A stretch of 64,000 nt of DNA from Tachypleus tridentatus (GCF_004210375.1 NC_134833.1:44758782-44822781), one strand, 5' to 3'; shown: positions 1-13,557, counted from the stretch's first letter. Made by a program: numbers and translations. The notes: generated by a model not told the origin, from the sequence alone.

Positions 1-1190
1 AATGAAAAGTATAGGAAAGGGTTGCCAATTACCTGGAAACCAAAAAGACCAAAGTCCTACGGTCTAACAGCCAAATGAGAATTGCACCCTACAAGCCACA
101 GAAGGATTGTCAACAGGAAATTCCTTGTTAGCAGACCAACAGTGGAAGACTTTCCACTTATGGTGGTATACTTCCATGGAAAATAGCAATATGAAACTAG
201 CTAACAAAGAGACAATGTATGAAATCATATCATTTTGTCAAGGGCCCAGACAAAGCCAAGCAAGAAGACAGAATGGGAAGATTGGGATGTATATTGGTTT
301 AATTTTGGTTTTTGTTGCTGTACAAGTAGGGCTTCTTTGATTTTTCATTTGTTTATATTTGTTTCTCTACTTAATATCTAGGTGTTTTCTATATAAACTA
401 ACACATTTATATCTATACTAATTAATAACCTAACATCCACCTGCAACGCCCCCTACAATCCTGCACACGTTTTTGTTCTCTCGTCCTAAGACGTGTCTGT
501 AAATGGTCACATTCAAACTCTTTCTTAACATGAAGATGGCCTAGGAAGGTCAAAATATTGTTCTCTCCTTATCAGTAAAAGGGTTAATACCCAAAAAAGC
601 CATTCTGAGATACAGGATTTACCTTACATTTTACATGTAAAGCCACTCCTCTCCCCTCACTTTAGCACTTCATTCCTTTTAAATAACCTACAATTCTATA
701 TTTTAAAAACGTTTCTGTTATCAAAATCAGCTACATTTAATGTTTCAATTATACCCATTATATCAAATGCTCCATTCCTACCTGTGCTCTAAGGCCATTT
801 GTTTTATTTCATATTCTTCTAGCATTATAATATAACAATTAAACATACCTTTGAAACTAATTCTGTATTCAACATCCCACACTAAACTCTTTTCTACATC
901 TTCTTCTTTTTTGCATTCACTTTATCCTGGCTCTCACCAATGTATAGTCCTAATTTAAAACTTCCCTTAGAGCTGAATTTATAGCCCTTCCAAACAAGCC
1001 TGCCCCTACCATTTTTAAATGTAAACCATCCATTTCAAAACCTATCACAAGTTGCAACTCCCAAATTATTAATGATTATATAGGCCTATACAATAAAGTG
1101 ATAAATTGTTCCCCCTGGGTTTGAAAGGGGTGAAAAGAAAATTTCTAGTGAGATACAAATAAATTTTGATAATAAATAAAAGACATAGTC
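1..1190. other. Left-edge intronic sequence, no feature seen
   Basis: AT-rich sequence lying in intron 3 of WASHC2. The open frame at 107-340 plus has no family resemblance and no coding signature, so it is treated as chance. No exon with splice sites was seen on either strand. Confidence 0.4.
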
Positions 1191-2090
1191 CAAATGGTTA
1201 CTTGCAATACTCATGCTCGTGCTTGAAATAAAAAATATTTGTATCTCCGACGTCTACCAATAGTTTGAGTGCGGTGCTTCTCCATTCTGTGTATGTGGGG
1301 GAATCCATAGTTACGTCATCAGTGCTTGTCAACCAATCAGCGCTCACGTAAATGGGTATTTCTCGTTTTATAAGTGGCATAGAAACACCAATGCGATCGT
1401 TCACAAGATGGAAAAAACAGGCCTCGTTCACCAGATTGTCTTGTTTCTGGCAAATCTAAAAGAACTAAAACTGTGAATCAAAAATTTAGGAAAGAGTATA
1501 GTGCAAAATATCCAGTCATTTCATCGAAAGTCAGTGACAGTCATGCATTTTATACAGTTTGTCTCGTTGATTTTTCTTTGGCACATGGAGGGATAAATGA
1601 TTGTTCCAGACATATAAAATTGGCACCTCACCAACAAAAGGCTGAGGCAAAGACAAAAACGATGTAGATAACAACATTTATGAGCAAGAATTCAGAATAC
1701 AAAACCATAAATGCAGAAGTGATGTTCAAGCAATTCTACATTGCTTATAATTTACCCTTAGCTGTAGCCAATCATGCAGGACATCTGTTCAGAAAAATGT
1801 TTCCAGACTCTTACATATCAAAAAAATATGGCTGTGCTAGAACCACAACTACAGCCATTGTACAAATGTTGGGTTGTGAAGATAACAAAATGATTTCAAG
1901 CATACTTACTAACAGTGTTTACAGTTCAGCCACAGATGAATCCACAGACACGGATGACTCAAAACTGTATCCAGTGGTTGTAAGATATCTGTACGGGCTC
2001 TGTCTACAATCATTATGCTCAGTCATTTGAAATAGTTGGCATCTCTGATATCTTTCAAAAATGTTATAAACTTTTTCTAGGTTGTCTAGC
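1191..2090 (+). pseudogene. 5' fragment of a hAT transposon (BED-type finger plus transposase start)
   Basis: Truncated hAT-superfamily transposase on the plus strand. A region at about 1190-1470 of higher GC looks like the non-coding 5' end. The frame then reads SGKSKRTKTVNQKF, a degenerate BED-like finger at about 1500-1620 (DFSLAHGGINDCSRHI; the first CxxC survives only as TVC), a stop at 1665-1667, then in the same frame NLPLAVANHAGHLFRKMFPD and KKYGCARTTTTAI, and SSATDESTDTDD, which is the first catalytic-Asp block. A further stop ends this frame at 2030; a neighbouring frame keeps family-like residues (FEIVGISDIFQK) to about 2085. The second and third catalytic regions and the dimerisation domain are missing. 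I could not identify terminal inverted repeats. Confidence 0.75.
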
Positions 2091-2169
2091 TTTTAGTGTT
2101 ACACAATTTGATTTGCTTATTTGCTTTTATTTTACCTCAATTTAGACAATTAGAACAAGAATACAAATT

Positions 2170-3060
2170 CTATAGGCATAGCTATACGTACCTATAAAGA
2201 TGGATCCAAGCTATAACCAGAAACTGGGGCCAAAGGAGATGGACTCAAGCAGACACTGGATGCAATAGTGGGGACAGAGATAGGAGAAGGGGTTGATTTG
2301 TCTATTCTTTTATCCATAAAGAGCAAAAAGACTCTTCACGTGGTAAGAATATGACTCTGACTGAGGTACAGAAAGATGTCTGCACTCTCACTGTAGCAAA
2401 GGGACATATGTTCGAGATATAGTGCGAGACAACACCTTCCAAGCCTCTAGATAAGAAATGTCATTTACAGTAAGTAAATATTGTACCTCTTTCGCCTCGA
2501 CTCACTTAAGGCAATAGTGAAAATAACAAATGATGCAGTGAGAGTCCAGTTGACAGTGATAGGTATCATGGTCTTTGCCATCACAATAAGCATGCATCAA
2601 AGAACCACTACAAAATCCTTTGAATGTCCAAATCACTGACACTGGAAACATCTGAAAGTGCCAGGAATATATGGCTGTACCTTACAGCTAAGATAACTTG
2701 CCTTGACAGAAGCAAATGATTGTAGTTATGTAAACATCAAAATCAGAATATTGGTCTGCAGCATAATTCCATCCTTGTTAGAGAATGTGCATCGCACAAC
2801 ATAAAATCTTTGGCTGGAAAAACCAGCAAGGATCTCTAACATGGGAATGTTCTGTACATCCCTCTTTATGATAATTCCTCATGAGAAATTCAAATTAGCT
2901 TGGGGAGTAACCTCCACTGATATGTCCCCACTAAGGAGTCCTGTGAGGGGAGGCACTACAATGCCAAGCAAACATGCAGAAACAACTACAAAGCCAAGCA
3001 GAAATGACAAGACTTCGTGAGTACCATATCCAAACACCAATCAGACATGAGGTCCCAATG
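2170..3060 (-). pseudogene. Jockey/I-type LINE ORF1 (gag-like, zinc knuckle) fragment
   Basis: Decayed ORF1 of an RNase H-type Jockey/I-group non-LTR retrotransposon. On the minus strand, from high to low coordinate, I can read GDISVEVTPQANLNFS, a stop, GIIIKRDVQNIP, then RCFQCQ followed after a stop by FGHSKD (zinc knuckle), MAKTM/CDGKDHDTY-like second knuckle, and VQYLLTVNDISYLEAWKVLS with ISRTYVPLL. This order matches ORF1 proteins of the group (VTPH.TLN...; C..C...GH....C; ISYPEARR, recalled). Several stops and frame changes are present. The same segment recurs at about 63.1-63.85 kb on the same strand, which confirms it as a dispersed repeat. It lies in intron 3 of WASHC2, in sense orientation to that gene. 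Confidence 0.7.
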
Positions 3061-3700
3061 AGAATGTCCAATATTGGTACTTAGTCAGTCCTAGTCCAAC
3101 AAGACCAGCTGACTGGCCAGTGAGTAGTAGGGTCAGGGGCAAAGTTACTCATCTCATCTGTTAATGTTTAATAAATATCACCATACTGGTGCTGTTATGC
3201 TTGTTTTTAAAATATACAATACTCTCACACTGATCTTCTGTAAATTAAAAACATTTCCAATTAAATGACAAAATTAGGGTGGCACTCAGTACAGGGCACA
3301 CCACTACAATGCAGTAATGATCAAATTCAGCCCTCAAAAAATATCAATAGACATGCACCATTTCTGGCTGGATAATGAGGAATAATATTCTACATATGCT
3401 CATTTTTGATTGAGTTTTAGAGCCAAAAATGTGTGAAAAATCTATCTCTTTGATAAGAGTTAGGAAATTTTTGGATTTTCATGGTCTTGCTGTGACCTTG
3501 ACTAATCACTTTTAACTTGGGTTATAGTCTACAAGTATATGAACTTTCATCTAAATCCATTCAGCATTTCAAGAGAAAACTTGATGACAAAACAACACAT
3601 AAATAAATGAAAACAAATTCTGTCATCTTTGGTGTCAGAGGTAAAATTGTTTACTCTCATCAATAAAGGTAACAACACATTAAATTCTTTATAGCACTGA
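3061..3700. other. Intronic sequence, no feature seen
   Basis: AT-rich sequence directly downstream of WASHC2 exon 3 (intron 3). The part nearest the LINE fragment may be older LINE sequence, but I cannot read it. Nothing else is supported. Confidence 0.35.
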
Positions 3701-3715
3701 AATACTAAATCTCAC

Positions 3716-3808
3716 CTTTGCTTCATGAAGAAGTCCATCCACTGTTTTCTCCATTTCATGAGTTGTGGAAATTATTCTTTGAGAAAAATCTTGAAGGAAA
3801 TTCAGTAG
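3716..3808 (-). CDS. WASHC2: WASHC2 (FAM21) coding exon 3
   Basis: Exon of 93 bp, 31 codons, phase 0 at both ends. The acceptor is gatttttag|CTA and the donor is AAG|GTGAGA (intron starts at 3715). The peptide begins [11 protein letters not shown], then STTHEMEK and VDGLLHEAK. Vertebrate FAM21 has LLQFLQEFSQ ... THEIKKQVDGLIRETK at the same place directly after the glycine that ends exon 2, so both sequence and exon border agree. Exons 1 to 3 give 84 residues. The next conserved block (family ATDCRLHNVFNDFL) was looked for on the minus strand down to base 1 and not found, so exon 4 probably lies beyond the left end. Recognition of the family is from recalled sequence. Confidence 0.88.
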
Positions 3809-5984
3809 CTAAAAATCAAAACATTTAATATGACTTATTAAAAAACACCATTATATAAAGTAATAAAAATGTTATTTTGCTCTTAAATAAAAATATAAAA
3901 ATCACATTTAAAGAGTTTTTATTTAAATAAAATGTTTTTCAACCATTTTTCTATATGAATAATAACTTTCAAACTTATATCACAGAAAAAGATCCAATAA
4001 ATAAAATACTACTGTTATTTTTTAACAATTTTAATAAGGTTATATATTCAGTATTATTCACTGAATAAAGAGGAATGATACAACTCTTGTGCCACTACTT
4101 GCTTTTCTGCTTTTGAACTTCACAGTAGCATTGACCATGATGACATATCAAATCTGCAGTATAAAAGACAGTTGTTCTTAATGCTCCATTTAGGATGGTC
4201 CCACAGGTTTCATTAGCAGCAGTCCTGTTTTGTTAATTTACTAGTTCTTTACATTATTTTATTTCAAAACATAATTAAAAATCTAAAATGATTACTAATT
4301 CTCTAAATGCTTACAGGATACTACTCTTCCTTAAATAAAAATCACAACATTTCTAACTTTTTTACATAATAATTACTACAAAGAACTACCTTCATGTGAA
4401 AACAGAGTATCTCTTTATACTTTTATCCATTCTCTGACAATGCAGGAAACCTATAAAATGAGCAGTTTTCATGATGCCTTATTACTCTTTCCAAGGTTAT
4501 TCTTACTCTTTTGTAAAATGAAAGTTGAACACTAACTGACAGATCTAGGTTTGCAATGAAAAGTGATAATCTCTTATGCAGAGGTTAAGTTGCCTCACAA
4601 GAGTTTGCAAAGGTTTCCTTTACTGGTGTAACCAATGGCCATCTCATTATATACTATTCTACTGATTCTCTATCTTTTCCTTTTCTTGTTTCTTTTTTTT
4701 TTGCAGTTTCACTCTTTCTGAATGTCAATGAAGCATTTCTTGCTTGCTGCTTTCCTCTTATTAGTGCAGAAGAGGTTAATATCATTCTAGTAAGGTTGCA
4801 TAGGGTTTGGTAAAGGGAATTCTGTTGTGAGGTTCCTCATTCAGTCATACTTCAACCTTACTTGCAAATATTATGTTGAAAGTATTGTCTGTTTACAGCT
4901 CACTAATTTCAGTGATCCAGAGAAAAATTTACTATATTGCTTCCAGCTCTACTTTCATGCCACTTGAGGAAAGCTTAAATGTTTCACTATCCTTGTACAG
5001 AATACTGTTCTTCTGCAAAATGATGAAAACCTACCCAACTAGTTTGATCACTGTATGTGCCATAAGAAACATCTGTGCCTATGATGACAGGTTAGTTTCC
5101 ACAATAATCTATAAGTGGTGATGAACACATTTTTCTGCCTCACTGGTGACTCTACCCTTTGTCTAATTTTCACAGCTTGTATCTTAACGTTTATTTCAAA
5201 ACATCATTAAAAGTATAAAACTTGAAATTTTCTAAAGGTTAAAAGAAAAATTATTTCAATTTTAATAAAAATTGCTACACTTCTACCTCTTTCACATAAT
5301 AATTACTCTGAATAACTACTTTTATGTGAAAAATAGGGGCATCTGAGATACATTTGTGAGAAATTATCTACACAGTAGGACCATAGCACCTGTCCACCAC
5401 TGATTGTCATCTGAGAAAACATTTAAGAATTTCCCTACTTTTTTGGTGTTAATGGGATAATTGTAAAACTGGATTGTCTTAAATGATAAAAGCAGTATTA
5501 TGGTCTGTACACATAGCTCTAAATTTTGCCTGTAAATGCTGTTAAATATGAAATGAAATTTTAATGGGAGTGGCTAAAGTACATTCCATGGCAATCATAC
5601 TGATCATCACTAGTACATAATCCAGGAGGGAGCACTTAATTCTTTGGTAAAACATAAGAATTTGATGTTTTATATTCCACTGTAACTTTAAGTGCCTTGA
5701 TGCCTTTGATAACTACGACTATCATGGTGATGATGTGGCAGATAAAATTACATTGTTTATCAGAGACAGAGGCTACTAAAAAGTTTAAGTTAACTTCTCT
5801 AACAATGAAAACAAATTGATGAACAAAAATGAGAGATACATGAACATAAGCAACAATTTAATAGCTTCTGAGTATATCCTATTAGTCTCCAGTTTTGGTT
5901 TTGGTTCAGGAAGTCAGTGGTGACGCAGCATAACTGAGCCAATTAGATGAAGGACCTACTTGTAGACTGGACAGTGAAAGCTAT

Positions 5985-6205
5985 TTTAAGTATTGAAGGT
6001 ATACCAAAAAGCACAAAAATCCATGTTTTGGGGTTGATGAACAATTCTCTGGCATTTCTTAATACCAGATAAGTTTGTACAACCTTGGTGTTTCTCAAAG
6101 TCAGATAAGTCTGTACCATTGCCCTCCAATATTCTGTAGTCAGACAACTCTGCATCAATTATTTCAACAAAAGCTAAATTGTGATTGGAAAACATTACTG
6201 CCATG
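5985..6205 (-). repeat. Old imperfect internal repeat, exon-like by eye but unsupported
   Basis: On the minus strand the sequence reads in two overlapping open frames, one with YRILEGNGTDLSDFEKHQG followed by CTNLSGIKKCQ. The two peptide halves come from a roughly 36-bp duplicated DNA motif (TACA.ACTTATCTG....AGAAA..CCA). I do not recognise a family. The absence of flanking splice sites, and the fact that WASHC2 exons 2 and 3 join directly, argue against an exon. Confidence 0.3.
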
Positions 6206-7439
6206 CAGCCACTCTACCATTTCAAAAGGCAGTGTCTGTAAATTTCAACTGGCATTGTCTCTAGTCTAACAACATATATTTATGATGTTTGAATAAAAAT
6301 TCTAATTGGAACTGGCTTACATTATATATATATATATTTCAAATAATAATTTTGTGGATAACTTGTTTAACACAGAGTCAGAACTAATGAATCTGATAGA
6401 AGGTTAGTTTAATTGAAGAAGTATCTCAGTAAAACTATATATCTCATGCAGACCTGTTCTTTGAAAATTTGGGAATTTTAGAGTTAATGAATATTTAGAT
6501 GCTTTGGATATGAATGTTGACTAATTTCTTGAATATTATTTTATCTGTTTCTGAGTCACTTTTTTGTTTTGTATGTATGTTCCTTCAGTTGGTAGTCTGC
6601 TCAATCAGCTACATTAAATATCTTTATTAGAAATAATCAAAATTATATATTTTATTTCTATGAAACTACATATTTTTAGAATGGTTCTTTTCAAATTTGA
6701 AATAATTTCATCCATTAGTTTTATTTTTAGAACAAAATATAACTATATTAATGTTTGTATACAAGTGTGGATTAAGGCAAGAGTTCTTACCGAGTGTAAA
6801 ACAATGACTTAATGGCGTGCTTGTATATTCATTAAATATATTTGGGAAGTCATAAAATTACTCACAGCTTTCACAGTTAAACTGAAGGCATGAACTTTGT
6901 CACCTTCTGCCAGTATTATATTAAACATTCACAAAAAGTCAAATCTAATGATAATACTCATAAAAACAAAATTTATATTGTTTAAAGCTACCAAAATGAA
7001 ATAAAAGACGTAACATTTTTGTTTCTAAATTATATTTCTTATTCTTCAGAAACTATACAACTGAACTTATCTTTTATATTTGCTCTGTATGAAGAAGTCT
7101 CTAAAATACATCAAACTATCGTAAGTTGAAATAAAATGATAAATTTCATTATCTCAATCAATAAAAAAATATGCAATAATCCAAAACAACACTACAAATG
7201 GTTTGACAATGTGTGTGTGTCTGTGCGAGTTAATTATGGTTTTGAATCACATTTCTATAAAAGGTTAACATTTCCCCATGAAGTGTAATACTCTAGTATA
7301 TAGGATCCCACCCATGGCAGACCACACCTCATCTGTACCAGTTATACTCTTCATTCATTACAAAGAAACATGTCACTAAAATGAGTAAGAAAAAAAAATA
7401 CATGTTCAATTTGTAATTTGAAGTGTCAGATAATGTACA

Positions 7440-7950
7440 GTTGCTAGGATGTGCCAGACCATGTTCTGTGGGTAAATTCCACTTCCAAACCAGATGCCAT
7501 CAGGTATTTGTTTTGCAGTGCAAAGTACAAAAACAATTTTGCCTTGAGAAGCAAAAATTGACTTGTTTTCCAAAAACTTGGGCATGGTATGAGTGCATGC
7601 TCAACTCAGTACACAACCATCACCAGGTTCTCCAGGAGCTTTACATTTAAGTGACAGTAGGAGGGAAACATGCATGCATGTTGGGTTAACTCCAGTTCAA
7701 AACCAGGCAGCATTCTGGAATTCGTTTTCAAGCTAATTGTAGAAGGATAGTCTCTACCAACCACATGTGGCAGAACTTATGTCAGCTTGTACTGCACCAA
7801 TTCAATACTACTCTTAAAACCAACACAGAGGTAGTAGCAGGATAGGGAAAATCCAGCCAGAGAGGTGAACTACATGTGGTAAATTCCCAAAGTCCTAAAC
7901 CAGATGACATCAGGAATTTTAATTCCAGTCCATGGTAGGAGGAGAGTATT
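7440..7950. repeat. Diverged repeat with roughly 200-bp recurrence
   Basis: A motif of the form GGTAAATTCCACTTCCAAAC, then CAGATGCCATCAGG, occurs near 7470. It recurs in altered form near 7683 (GGTTAACTCCAGTTCAAAAC, CAGGCAGCATTCTGG) and near 7875 (GGTAAATTCCCAAAGTCCTA, CAGATGACATCAGG). Spacing is about 210 and 195 bp. This looks like an old tandemly organised repeat or the tail of a transposon; family unknown. Confidence 0.4.
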
Positions 7951-10900
7951 CACCATTTAAGCCAATAGAACAATAGCACCCTACTTGACCAACTGGAATT
8001 CATCACACTCAGGAGGAAGCCTCCAATGGTCCACCACAATGGCTAGGAATTGCAAGGATTCCTGCACCCAACTGGAAGAGGTGGTGGAACAACACAGTGG
8101 AAAGTCTAGAGAAACACCACACCATAATAGTGCAATGAATGATCAAGAAACCCTATTTTGAAAAGTATAGCAATCCTAATTATTCCACGAGTTGCTTCCT
8201 GTAGGAAAAAATGGGTAAAATAGTGAAAAGGAGCTAGTCATCCATATAATGATGAAACCAAAAATCTTGAGTATGAAAAGGTTCTGATAACACAACAAAA
8301 GACATATGGCACCAATGTGAAACTGGAAGGTAAAACATGGAACTGAAACACATGACTTTGTTATCAAACTAAAAGTAACATCTTGATGCAGAAGATCCTG
8401 AAGTAGGGAAATAGGCCGAGAAGATGGGGGAGGGGAGAAAATTGTTCTTAGGTGCATTACTTAATCATCAAATAAAGAATTATTTAGTGTAGTAGTATAG
8501 TATCATTGGTATACAAGTAGGCTTAAATTTCTTCAACAGTGTACAGTAAAATAAAAAAAGACCAAGTATTATTTTTCTTGTCTTTCATATGCATTCTTTA
8601 TTAATTATTATAAAAGTAACTAAAATTTTAAAAATTTGAAACTTGATAGGTTAGATTAACAAGATAATGAAAATAACAGTGATTCTTTAAGAGACATGCT
8701 TGCAAGTATCTCATGCATTTCATAATTTGATATGGTGATATGAACTGCACATTTACTAAGACACAACATATGTGGCAGAATTATTAGTTAAGACAAAATT
8801 TAAAGTTCAATAAAACAATAAAAATATAAATAGGTGTATACATTTAAGAGCATTATGCTATTTAGGATAAAAAATTGTTTTCTGTAACAAATAGTAGTTA
8901 TTCTAGAAAGGAAAAAAAAAATTACCTTTATTTTATATTTTGTTTTAGTGGTTATGAGGTCAGTTATATTGATCAACTCTATTTAGTTACATTAAAGAAA
9001 ACAACAGATTTAGTAATAAGTTTTTCTGAAAAAAAACATTCATTGTTTATGCAGAAAGTTTCAAGGATCATGCAAATGACGGTTAAAAATTTTCAGATGA
9101 AGAAAATTATTTTTTACCTGAACATGAAAATTACTTTGCACTTGGAACATTCAACACTTTGACTTCATACATTTATGGACAAACTTTTTCATGTACACAA
9201 AAACCAAAACACTTTACTGAAAGCTTGCCAAATTTGGTGAAGCAACATTATGTACTTTTAGATTTATTATATGTATAACTGCATAGTGCCATAATGATTA
9301 ACAGGCTGTGTAAAACAAACACATTGATACAGAGATAACCTCTTGTATTTTTTTAATATTTAAATCAGAATCTGGATTATTTTTGGCAATTTTAGTCAAA
9401 AGATATTAAATAGTTCTGGCCAGATTAGAACACAGTTGAGTGTACTCCACATACATATAATCTTTGAATCGGTGTTCCTTTCCAAATTCTGACAAAATCT
9501 ATTGTACAAAAACAGATGGTACACAAATGCACAACAAACAAAAATACTTGTTACATGCTAAAATAAAACAATGTGAAGGTTTAGGGTACATAAAAGTTAA
9601 GTCTAAAAAAGCTCTTAAATCTCTCTTAACAAAGTCTTACACCTAAAAATGTAGAAGTCTGTTAATCATAATTTACTTTCTCAAAACCAACTTGACTTCA
9701 TATACAATAGTAATACTAAACAATACCAAGATTTTGTATGGCTCCACGTTTGATGAATGGTTCTGTATTAACAGCCACCTGTACCCAAAGGTACAGCCAC
9801 CTGTACATGTTAACCAATTCATCAACAAGAACAATACTGTCTCTTACAATATTGCAAGTAACCTTTCCCATAAAAGAACACAGATTATGGTTGACTATTT
9901 AATATACTAGAGAAAGGAAGAGTTAGTAAACTGAAGCACCTCACTCAGAACTTGGAAAAACACAATTTTTTTTAAATGTGCATAACTACATAGGGAGCTA
10001 ATGCATAGTACCATCTTGTACTACAGTACGAAACAAAAAGTTTTCATTAAATTTAGAAACATATGAAATACACAATGCAATAAAATGTTAATCACTGACA
10101 AAATCCACAAAAGTTCATAATCCACCTGCATTGTGTATCTGAATTATTGTAACTCTGATACTGCACTGAATGTTTTTTTGTTTTTTTTTAAATTAAAACA
10201 GTTTGTATCAATGTTTCTTACTTGAAATCTTATGCAAGGAATGTTGCATGAGACAAAACAGTTTTTAGAATTTGGACATTTAACCAAATACTAACAAAGG
10301 GGTAAATTCATGGTTGTTTTCAAATCTAGCAAAAAACAATACTTCTAATTTTTGAAAATACAATAGAGCAAAAAGAAGTTACATTGTAAAGTAGCAAAAA
10401 TTTAACAAAACAAAACAAATTTTTAAGTCAACTTTTATCTATTTAAAGGCTTAAAAATAGAACTCTACTGGAAAAATCTATTCTTGCAGAAAAAGCTGGT
10501 CTCCTAGATGATTCATTACCTAAACTACTTGAAAATAAAATGTACCCACACCCATATTTTGAGGCATATTAATTGATAGTAGGTGCTAACTTCCAAGTTA
10601 ATAGAATTGTAACCAAAAAATAGTTATTAAAATATATCTTAACAATATTGCCATGCACAGAGAAAAAAATATGACAAGATTGACGGACCGTAACTTTTAA
10701 TATCAATGAGACGTAAAAGAGCCAAGCAATGAGAGAAACACCTATAGACAAACAAATTATTACATGGTAGCTTCAGAAAGAACCTTATATAAAAGGAAAG
10801 AGCCAAATGAGCCAAAGAACAGAAGCACTTAATGAGCTAAAAACAATTCAATACGAAAAAAAAAAGAGAGAAATCACTCCAAAGAAATGAAAGTGACCTT

Positions 10901-11848
10901 AGTGAAGAGTTAACTATTAGATTTAGATTGATTAAGAAATGGGTTAGAAAACTTCATGGAAGTGTTTCATCAAGCAGCTAGTCTACACAGAAAGATCATG
11001 TCAGCTAGTCTGTTAAAAAAAGTTGAAATGAAAACTTTTACTGTGATAAGCTTACTGATAGAATAATGATAGATCTCCAGGCCCTGCTGATAAAGGTAGG
11101 AGTCAAAGTTTACACAACTCACAAAAAAAGGAGTGAAAGTTAATTCTTCAAATAAAGTCAATGAACTGGTAACTAAAATTGTGAATAATTGTGAGAAACT
11201 GTTAAGAATAAATAATGCTGCAAAAATAAATATCTACCATAACCATCTTGGTCATTTACTGTTATTAAAAGAATGCATCATTTTTCATCTTTATAGAGGT
11301 AGTAGAAGAGGAAGGTAAATAAATTGTGGTAACTATCAAGAAAGGGGAAAATCTAAGGGAAATAAAGGACTCCTTCAAGAGAACAGATTTCAAGTAAGAA
11401 ACATTGATACAAAATATGTTTTGAATTGAAAACAAAAATAAATGTATTTCTCTTAAATCAAAAAAGTAAACTTAATATTAAACTTATAGCAATTTTATGA
11501 TTGTTTTTTTAATTACTAGGTGACTAGTTCCAATAAGGAAAAACTTGCAAAAAATACTAATGCAACATTTATTAGAAGTTTGCTAGTATTCATTATTATT
11601 TTAAAAAACATCAGTACCTAGTAATCTTTCAAAACATCTTGAATGCTTCAAGAAACACATTGATAAACACTCACAACAAAAATTAATAAATTACTTTTCA
11701 TTCTTATTGTCATATTTCACTTTCAATACATTGTTATTGTCATTATATTTTACTTTTAATAATTCATTCAATCCCAACTTTGTTAAACTATTTACAGTAC
11801 TCAAACTAATTATAAGCAACAGCCTAAAAATACTACACATTAACTTAC

Positions 11849-11968
11849 CCCTGAATCTCCTGCTAATGTCCAATTTCTGCTGTGTTGTCTCATTATGTCT
11901 GTTGCCCATGGATATTCCCAAGACTGATTACCTTCTTTTGCATTATCAGTAAATACTGGTCCATTGGT
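11849..11968 (-). CDS. WASHC2: WASHC2 (FAM21) coding exon 2
   Basis: Exon of 120 bp, 40 codons, phase 0 at both ends. The acceptor is cattttag|ACC at the high-coordinate side and the donor is GGG|GTAAGT at 11848. The peptide starts TNGPVFTDN, carries QSWEYPW at about residues 15-21, IMRQHSRNW in the middle and ends LAGDSG. This parallels the family N-terminal block (EPVWERPWS ... SWSLAADAG in vertebrate FAM21, from memory), including the spacing of the two tryptophans and the terminal glycine at the exon border. In the family this region belongs to the N-terminal head that assembles with the WASH complex. Introns on either side are 14.4 kb and 8.0 kb. A shadow frame on the plus strand overlaps and is not coding. 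Confidence 0.85.
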
Positions 11969-13549
11969 CTAAAATGTAAATAATTAGATTATACACCAAT
12001 AATGTCCAGACTAAGACATCAGTTATGAAACAAAAATGTTTTACCTATAATGTTCCATAACCAAAAAACTTCAATTAAAATATTTAAATATTAGATATTC
12101 AAATGAGATTTTCAAAACATTTAGCCTCAGGAAATTTAATGTACAATTTTGTATTCTGCATGCAGAAACAAAAATAAGGATCAAATTCTAATTTGAAAGT
12201 TTGTCATTTGTCTGTCAATTCACTATCTTTACACATGTTCAAGAACATGTATTATATACAAATTGTAAAACAGCAGCCAAAATGTCTAACCATTATTATT
12301 ATTATTAGCCTACATCATTGCAATTTAGGCTTACTGGAATTTACAAGTACTCAGCAATTCATTATTATTGTAACTCATCAAAATGAAAGTGTCATAGATG
12401 GCATGGTCATATTCAAAGCAAATCATTTCAGGACCTGGTGATGAAATACATTTAAACACAATAAAAGGTTTGGCAACTTGGTAGGTAATACTTCTAAAAT
12501 ATTTTTAAGTGTAACATTATTAGTTAATACTTTTGATACAATGTGTATGTGTGTGTGTATGTGTATGTATACATTTCACACTATTCTGCAAACAAAAACA
12601 ATAAAATAGTATTTCTAAACTCTGAATTAATGGAAGTTGAAACATGTCCAAAACTTGATACATTTTTTGTTAAATTACTGTGATGTTTCCATTGAACTCC
12701 CTGGTCAATTGTCTTCTTTCTAACTATCAGCTGAATACATATACTTTAGCTGAGTACGAAATTCAATTTATGGATTTTAAAAGCCAAATAAATCAAGCAC
12801 TTTTGAATAGTTGACTGTTACTTCTGAAGAAGAACAGTTAAATATCATAAAGTGCTTATATTTTTTGGTCTTTTGATATATTCTTTATTATTGTTATGAT
12901 CCTTTGTCATCATTCTTTCATGAAGTGTGCTTGTCTGGTTAATTATTTGTAACATGTTTTAATAATTTAGGTTTCCTCAAGATGGAGACATGAAACAGTA
13001 TCTGGACCATTTAAACTTGGATAATTTCATTTAGGCTTATTTTTATTTTGAGGGTATCAATATACACTTGTTATATATCAAGAATATTTTCTAACAACAT
13101 GAGTTAATATATTGTGAGTGTATGACAGGCATGCATACCATGGATTTTCTACCTTCTGATTTTAGGGAAGAAATGTAATTTTTTTTGTTTAACCTTAGTA
13201 TATGCAGTTATTGCATAACACATGATCACAATAAACCATATACTTTCTTTTAGTTGCCTTTGTTTCTTTACTGTTCTCTTGAGATAATACCTGTTCTGTC
13301 TATTAGATACACTGCTGCTAATTGTACAAGAAAGTCAAATATAGCAGTTCTTTAGTGGTAAATTATATATCTGGAGGTTATGGCCTCTGCAATACTGAAT
13401 AAGAGTGATAAGTTACATTGTTAGCACTTGTTACTATGGGTAAATCTGACATTTATTGTTAAGTAAGAAATGTTAAATTTGAAAACTACAAAACAGTGTT
13501 TAAATGCATCAGTTGACAGGAAAAACTTCTACTAATCATTTCACATATC
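11969..13549. other. WASHC2 intron 1, proximal part, no element recognised
   Basis: AT-rich intron sequence between exon 2 and the complete hAT insertion. It contains a TG-rich simple repeat at about 12541-12575. The open frame at 12193-12441 has no recognisable domain. Confidence 0.4.
12541..12575. repeat. (TG/TATG)n microsatellite
   Basis: Short run of alternating TG with interspersed TATG units. Confidence 0.8.
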
Positions 13550-13557
13550 CTGTAGCA
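13550..13557. repeat. Left target-site duplication of hAT element 1
   Basis: CTGTAGCA, identical to 16210-16217. Confidence 0.9.

Larger units (their letters stand above)
3809..11848 (-). other. WASHC2 intron 2 (8.0 kb)
   Basis: Interval between exons 2 and 3, bounded by GTAAGT at 11848 and gatttttag at 3809. Most is AT-rich with no recognisable element. It contains an imperfect internal repeat near 6.0-6.2 kb, a (TA)n tract at about 6320-6337 and diverged repeated motifs at 7.4-7.95 kb. Open frames inside it (for example 4873-5121, 8875-9162, 8176-8457) have low-complexity translations and no family signal. Confidence 0.7.

Noticed and set aside
1198..1431. Minus-strand open frame of 77 codons
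   Set aside because: It overlaps the non-coding 5' part of a plus-strand hAT fragment and shows no domain; treated as a shadow.
6860..6905. Minus-strand exon-like stretch (AEGDKVHAFSLTVKA) ending at GTGAGT inside WASHC2 intron 2
   Set aside because: The donor is good but the only acceptor (ggcag) lacks a pyrimidine tract and gives a 41-bp exon. WASHC2 exons 2 and 3 already join in phase and by family alignment, so it would break the protein.
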